DNA of 64,000 bases from DATKBT01 sp035546295 (lineage in GTDB: Bacteria; Acidobacteriota; Thermoanaerobaculia; Multivoradales; Multivoraceae): assembly GCA_035546295.1 (NCBI GenBank), contig DATKBT010000061.1, positions 1 to 64,000 on the forward strand, written 5' to 3'. The notes below the pieces were generated by a model. It was not told the origin of the DNA and ran no database searches. It saw only the letters and a program-made list of their open reading frames with translations. Shown in pieces: positions 60,969-64,000 of the stretch (positions are counted from its first letter, which is position 1; each line of letters begins with the position of its first letter). A program made the position numbers and the translations under genes.

Positions 60969-63116
60969 CTACGGCTCTTCGACCCGCTTCGCCTCGAAGA
61001 TGCCGTTGGGCTGGACGAAGCGAATGGCGGTGACGGCGCCATCGTCGTCGCGGACGAACTCGACGCTGAACCCCGGCATCCCTTGGAGCTCGAACTCGTT
61101 CTCGCGAATCGGCTCGAGCCGGTAGATCGGCTGTCCGGGCAGTGACAGCGTGAGCTGGTCGCCGCTGCGCGCCACCGTCGACCTCTGGGTGCTCGACTCG
61201 TAGACGCCCACGAACTGGTCGAGGTACTCCCCCTCGAACAACCGCGGGTCGGGCTGGCGCTCGAAGACGATGGCGTCGACCGCCGCCTCGAGCTGCGCCT
61301 CGAGCTCGCTGATCTCGCCGTTCACGTCGAGGCGGAAGATGATCTTGGTGTCGTCGAGCGCCGGATCGCCCCCCTCGAGCTTTTGCGCGTTGAAGGTGTC
61401 GTAGTGCCAATGCTCGAGCTCGGCCGGGATGCCGTTGTAGACCACGCTCAGGCCGTCGCCGCCCTGCGAGACCTCGACCTCCCCGTAGCCTGGGTGCGCG
61501 TAGGTCCCCGCGTACTCGGCGAGGTCGTGGCTCGGCGAGGTCCCCTCCTGGCGCTTCGCCTCGCTGCTCTTCTCCGCCTCGGCCTGGGCAGCGAGCGCCT
61601 CGGCAATCGCGTCGCGACCCTTCTGCAGGTAGTCGATCTCCTCCAGCCCGAGGACGCGGTCGATCACGGTTCGCGCGACGGCGGTCGGCAGCGGGTTCAT
61701 GCCGGTGGCGTTGGTGTACGCGACGACGCCCAGCCCGTCGTGGGGCAGGAGCGCCACCCAGGAGATGAAGCCGTCGATGCCGCCGCCGTGCTGGACCACG
61801 AAATGGCCGCGGTGGGCCTCGGTCATCCAGCCGTAGCCATAGCCCATCGGCAGCGTCGTGCCGTCGGTGGGATAGGAGCCGGCGGCGATCTGGGGCGTGT
61901 GCATCGACTGTAGCGTCGCGGTCTCGATCAGCCGCTCGCCGCCGATCTCGCCGCCTCCGAGCTGGAGCCGGATCCACTGCGTCATCTCGCTCACCGAAGA
62001 GTTGATCGAGCCGGCGGGGCCGATGGTGTCGATGTTGCGGAAGGGGATCACGCGCGCCTCCTGGTCCTCGATGGCGTGCGGCGCGGCGTGGTTCGGGTCC
62101 TGCTTCGAGGTCTCGACCGAGAAGTTCGTCCGCTCCATGTCGAGCGGATCGAGGATGCGCTCGCGCACCAGCTCCTCCCAGCTCTTCCCGGTCACCCGCT
62201 CGGCGAGCAGGCCGGCGGTCATGAACATCAGGTTCTGGTACTGGAAGGTCTCGCCCAGGTCACGGCTCGGCTCGAGGTGCCGCAGCCGCGCGAACAGCTC
62301 CTCGCGCGAGTCCGGCGAGTTGTACCAGACCGCGTCGTGGCGCGGCAGGCCCGAGCTGTGACGCACCAGGTCCTTGACCTTGAGCCGCCGCGTCGCGTGG
62401 TCGTCGTGGAGCCGGAAGTCGGGGAGCAGCTCGATCACGGGCTGGTCCCACGAGATCTTCCCCTCGTCGACCAGGAGACCGAGGACGAAGGCCGCGAACG
62501 CCTTGGTGGTCGAGCCGATCGCGAACAGCGTGTCCTCGGTGACCGGCTCGCCGGTGCCGAGATCCCGCACGCCGTAGCCTTTCGCGAGGACGACCTCGTC
62601 GTCGGCCACCACGGCGAGCGCGAGGCCCGGCACCGAGAAGTCCTCGAGCGCTTGCTCGATGATCGGGTCGATCCCCTCGAGCGCCTCGCGCGCGCGGGTG
62701 GCGAGGTCGACGCCGCTGGTCATCGAGAACGGGAAGGTGGCGCCTCCCTGCGACAGGTCCCCCTCGACGACGTCGCCCGCCAGCGTCCCCTCGAAGGTCG
62801 GCTCGCCCGGGATGCCCGGGATGGCGAAGCGCACCGAATCGCCCTCGACCTCGATCCCCGCGAGCGGCACGTCGCGCAGGCCCTGCGCCGGGATCGAGAT
62901 GTCGCCGCTCCAGCCGTCGGAGCCCGAGCGCAGGTCGACGTCGAACTCGAGCTCCTGGCCGGGGAGCTCGACGGTGCCGTTCCAGTGACCGGCGAGATCC
63001 TGGTCGGCGGCGAACGCCGCGGGGACGAGGAGCAGGGCGAGCATCACGCCTGCCGCACCGGTGGCGGGGCGATGGATGGGACCGTCGAGCCGGCGTGGGG
63101 AGCTTGTGCGAATCAT
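60969..63116 (-). CDS. Serine hydrolase (beta-lactamase family), exported
   Basis: 715-aa periplasmic enzyme. Signal peptide GVMLALLLVPAAFAADQ is followed by an N-terminal beta domain (DLAGHWNGTVELPGQELEFD) to about residue 130. The serine-hydrolase domain then shows STTK in FAIGSTTKAFAAFVLGLL, YQN in FQYQNLMFMTAGLL and HGGG in VVQHGGGIDGFISWVAL. A C-terminal beta domain (YAGTYAHPGYGEVEVSQGGD) with an unusual acidic helix follows. The ATG at 63116 has a GGAGGT ribosome-binding site. It is one of two serine hydrolases flanking the TonB receptor, suggesting extracellular or periplasmic processing of the receptor's cargo. Confidence 0.88.
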   Translation of the reverse strand: MIRTSSPRRLDGPIHRPATGAAGVMLALLLVPAAFAADQDLAGHWNGTVELPGQELEFDVDLRSGSDGWSGDISIPAQGLRDVPLAGIEVEGDSVRFAIPGIPGEPTFEGTLAGDVVEGDLSQGGATFPFSMTSGVDLATRAREALEGIDPIIEQALEDFSVPGLALAVVADDEVVLAKGYGVRDLGTGEPVTEDTLFAIGSTTKAFAAFVLGLLVDEGKISWDQPVIELLPDFRLHDDHATRRLKVKDLVRHSSGLPRHDAVWYNSPDSREELFARLRHLEPSRDLGETFQYQNLMFMTAGLLAERVTGKSWEELVRERILDPLDMERTNFSVETSKQDPNHAAPHAIEDQEARVIPFRNIDTIGPAGSINSSVSEMTQWIRLQLGGGEIGGERLIETATLQSMHTPQIAAGSYPTDGTTLPMGYGYGWMTEAHRGHFVVQHGGGIDGFISWVALLPHDGLGVVAYTNATGMNPLPTAVARTVIDRVLGLEEIDYLQKGRDAIAEALAAQAEAEKSSEAKRQEGTSPSHDLAEYAGTYAHPGYGEVEVSQGGDGLSVVYNGIPAELEHWHYDTFNAQKLEGGDPALDDTKIIFRLDVNGEISELEAQLEAAVDAIVFERQPDPRLFEGEYLDQFVGVYESSTQRSTVARSGDQLTLSLPGQPIYRLEPIRENEFELQGMPGFSVEFVRDDDGAVTAIRFVQPNGIFEAKRVEEP

Positions 63117-63243
63117 GGGGACCTCCACGTGGAGTGACACACGGAACTTCTGCAGCAGCACCGTTGATCATACGAGCCGCTCGCCGGGGGATCTCGGAGC
63201 AGCCGACGGCTGATTCGCGAGACCGTTCACCGTCGTCTCGCTC

Positions 63244-63564
63244 TCAGGAGAGAGGATTCAACGACGCCAGAGCCCGGCTGCTGGCCTGCGAGTCCGGGTG
63301 CTGCTCGCCGCGGCTGGCGCGCCGACGAGCGAGCGCGTCCTCTGCCAGCCTTCGCGTCCGCCCGGGCTCTCTCTGCTCGAGCGCGATCGCAGCGAGCTGC
63401 GAGATGGCGGCCGCGGCGTGCGGGTGGTCATGCCCGAACTGTCGTTTGAAGCCGTCCCGGGCCTGCGCGTAAAGCCCGGCCACCTCCTCCGGCCTGCCGT
63501 CGGCGGGGAAGAGCCGATCGACGCTTCCGGATCCCCGTCGCCCAGGCCTGCAGGTACCGGGTGA
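63244..63564 (-). pseudogene. Tetratricopeptide-repeat protein remnant
   Basis: The frame ending at 63244 reads EEVAGLYAQARDGFKRQFGH, then DHPHAAAAISQLAAIALEQR and RRLAEDALARRRASRGEQHP. This is two to three TPR units of the type found at the C-terminus of serine/threonine kinases or stand-alone TPR proteins. Upstream, beyond about 63560, no homologous sequence or start is seen. It is probably a 3' remnant; a short GTG-started product (63483) is possible. Confidence 0.6.
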
Positions 63565-63777
63565 TCTCGCCAGTGGACACCCGCCTCGCAGTCTAGCGGT
63601 GTGCCCTGCTGAGCCCCTTTCTCTGCGGATTGCGTGAATTCAGTTTGAAAGACAGGGGCGTCGCCCGAGCCACCTTCTCCTGGTTACAACCGCAGCGAGG
63701 CTCGAGTCCGCGCGCCCCACCGCCGCGACCTTTCGCCTCTACACCCACGTCCTCTTCGCGGCGAAAAGGAGGTACCG

Positions 63778-64000
63778 ATGCGGGAAACAGCGTGCACAGT
63801 GGGAGCCTCGGTCGCTTTGATCCTCGTGAGCGCCTCGGCGTTCGCACAGGTGGCTGATCGATCCGAGACCCCGACGTACACCGGCTGTCTGAGCGCCGAG
63901 GACGGGACGGTCTACGGCTTCGCGGAGGGCGCAGTGCCAGCCGTTGGCTGTGCTCAAGGGGATGGCCAGATCTCCCTGAGCGCAGGCGACGTGACCGAGG
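63778..64000 (+). CDS. Exported protein of unknown function, partial at right edge
   Basis: Only the first 74 codons are visible. Strong AAGGAGGT ribosome-binding site at 63764-63771, ATG at 63778, and a signal peptide (CTVGASVALILVSASAFA) ending near residue 23. The mature start reads TPTYTGCLSAEDGTVYGFAE, GAVPAVGCAQGD, resembling small secreted acidobacterial proteins with a leading TYTGCL-like segment, often before collagen-like or structural domains. The rest is beyond the window. Confidence 0.65.
   Translation, partial: MRETACTVGASVALILVSASAFAQVADRSETPTYTGCLSAEDGTVYGFAEGAVPAVGCAQGDGQISLSAGDVTE

Noticed and set aside
58478..61033. Plus-strand frame opposite the TonB receptor
   Set aside because: Shadow of the receptor; no recognisable domain.

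Overview
The window is a 64 kb, very GC-rich bacterial chromosome segment. It most likely comes from an Acidobacteriota member, with a Thermoanaerobaculia-like lineage as the best guess. The lineage call rests on gene content: four orphan MacB/FtsX-type permeases of the 'acidobacterial duplicated orphan permease' (ADOP) type, three of them preceded by or paired with PadR regulators; an acidobacterial VWFA-related protein; an Oar-like TonB-dependent receptor with an N-terminal carboxypeptidase-regulatory domain; several PQQ-like beta-propeller lipoproteins; and an IPTL-type C-terminal sorting tail. No tRNA, rRNA, CRISPR array, phage or intact insertion sequence was recognised.

Layout. 1-5.9 kb (minus strand): an AddB-like nuclease and an AddA/RecB-like helicase, translationally coupled, with the helicase running off the left edge. 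6.0-12.2 kb: pyridoxamine-phosphate-oxidase-like protein, a repeat-rich intergenic region, a stand-alone ClpB-C-terminus-like AAA ATPase, a YbdG-type mechanosensitive channel, a START-like exported protein, and an HpnB-type glycosyltransferase. 12.2-21.8 kb: two PadR-ADOP modules separated by a VWFA protein, ending at an antitoxin fragment. 21.8-29.4 kb: acyl-CoA dehydrogenase, family-39-like glycosyltransferase, thioredoxin-like protein, a truncated PhyH fragment, a third ADOP and a DoxX remnant. 29.5-39.7 kb: TMEM175-like channel, PQQ propeller with a coupled hypothetical, glyoxalase II, a third PadR with a truncated ADOP, a triple-GAF histidine kinase, and an isoprenylcysteine-methyltransferase-like membrane protein. 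39.9-47.6 kb: a minus-strand operon of a sulfatase-like lipoprotein and two propeller lipoproteins, then a TAP-like hydrolase, EamA transporter and symporter remnant. 47.6-55.1 kb: small HD hydrolase and Cys-rich partner, ice-binding protein, AspT/YidE-like transporter, RecF-like ATPase, HAD phosphatase, RpiR regulator. 55.1-64 kb: two periplasmic serine hydrolases flanking a large TonB receptor, a TPR remnant, and the start of an exported protein.

The genes are mostly housekeeping-accessory and envelope functions: export signals, lipoproteins, outer-membrane uptake, periplasmic hydrolysis. Tight coupling (GTGA, ATGA or TTGA overlaps) marks several operons. Remnants of at least six genes (RHH antitoxin, PhyH, DoxX, truncated ADOP, AGCS symporter, TPR protein) show steady gene decay at gene boundaries.

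The most unusual signals are non-coding. Two dispersed repeat families occur just downstream of stop codons: a hairpin family with compensatory base changes, and a family with 15-bp inverted termini. A 19-bp-arm palindrome is inserted in frame in the helicase gene. Four genes have their stop codon duplicated in short tandem arrays. No clearly new multi-gene defence or biosynthetic system was found.
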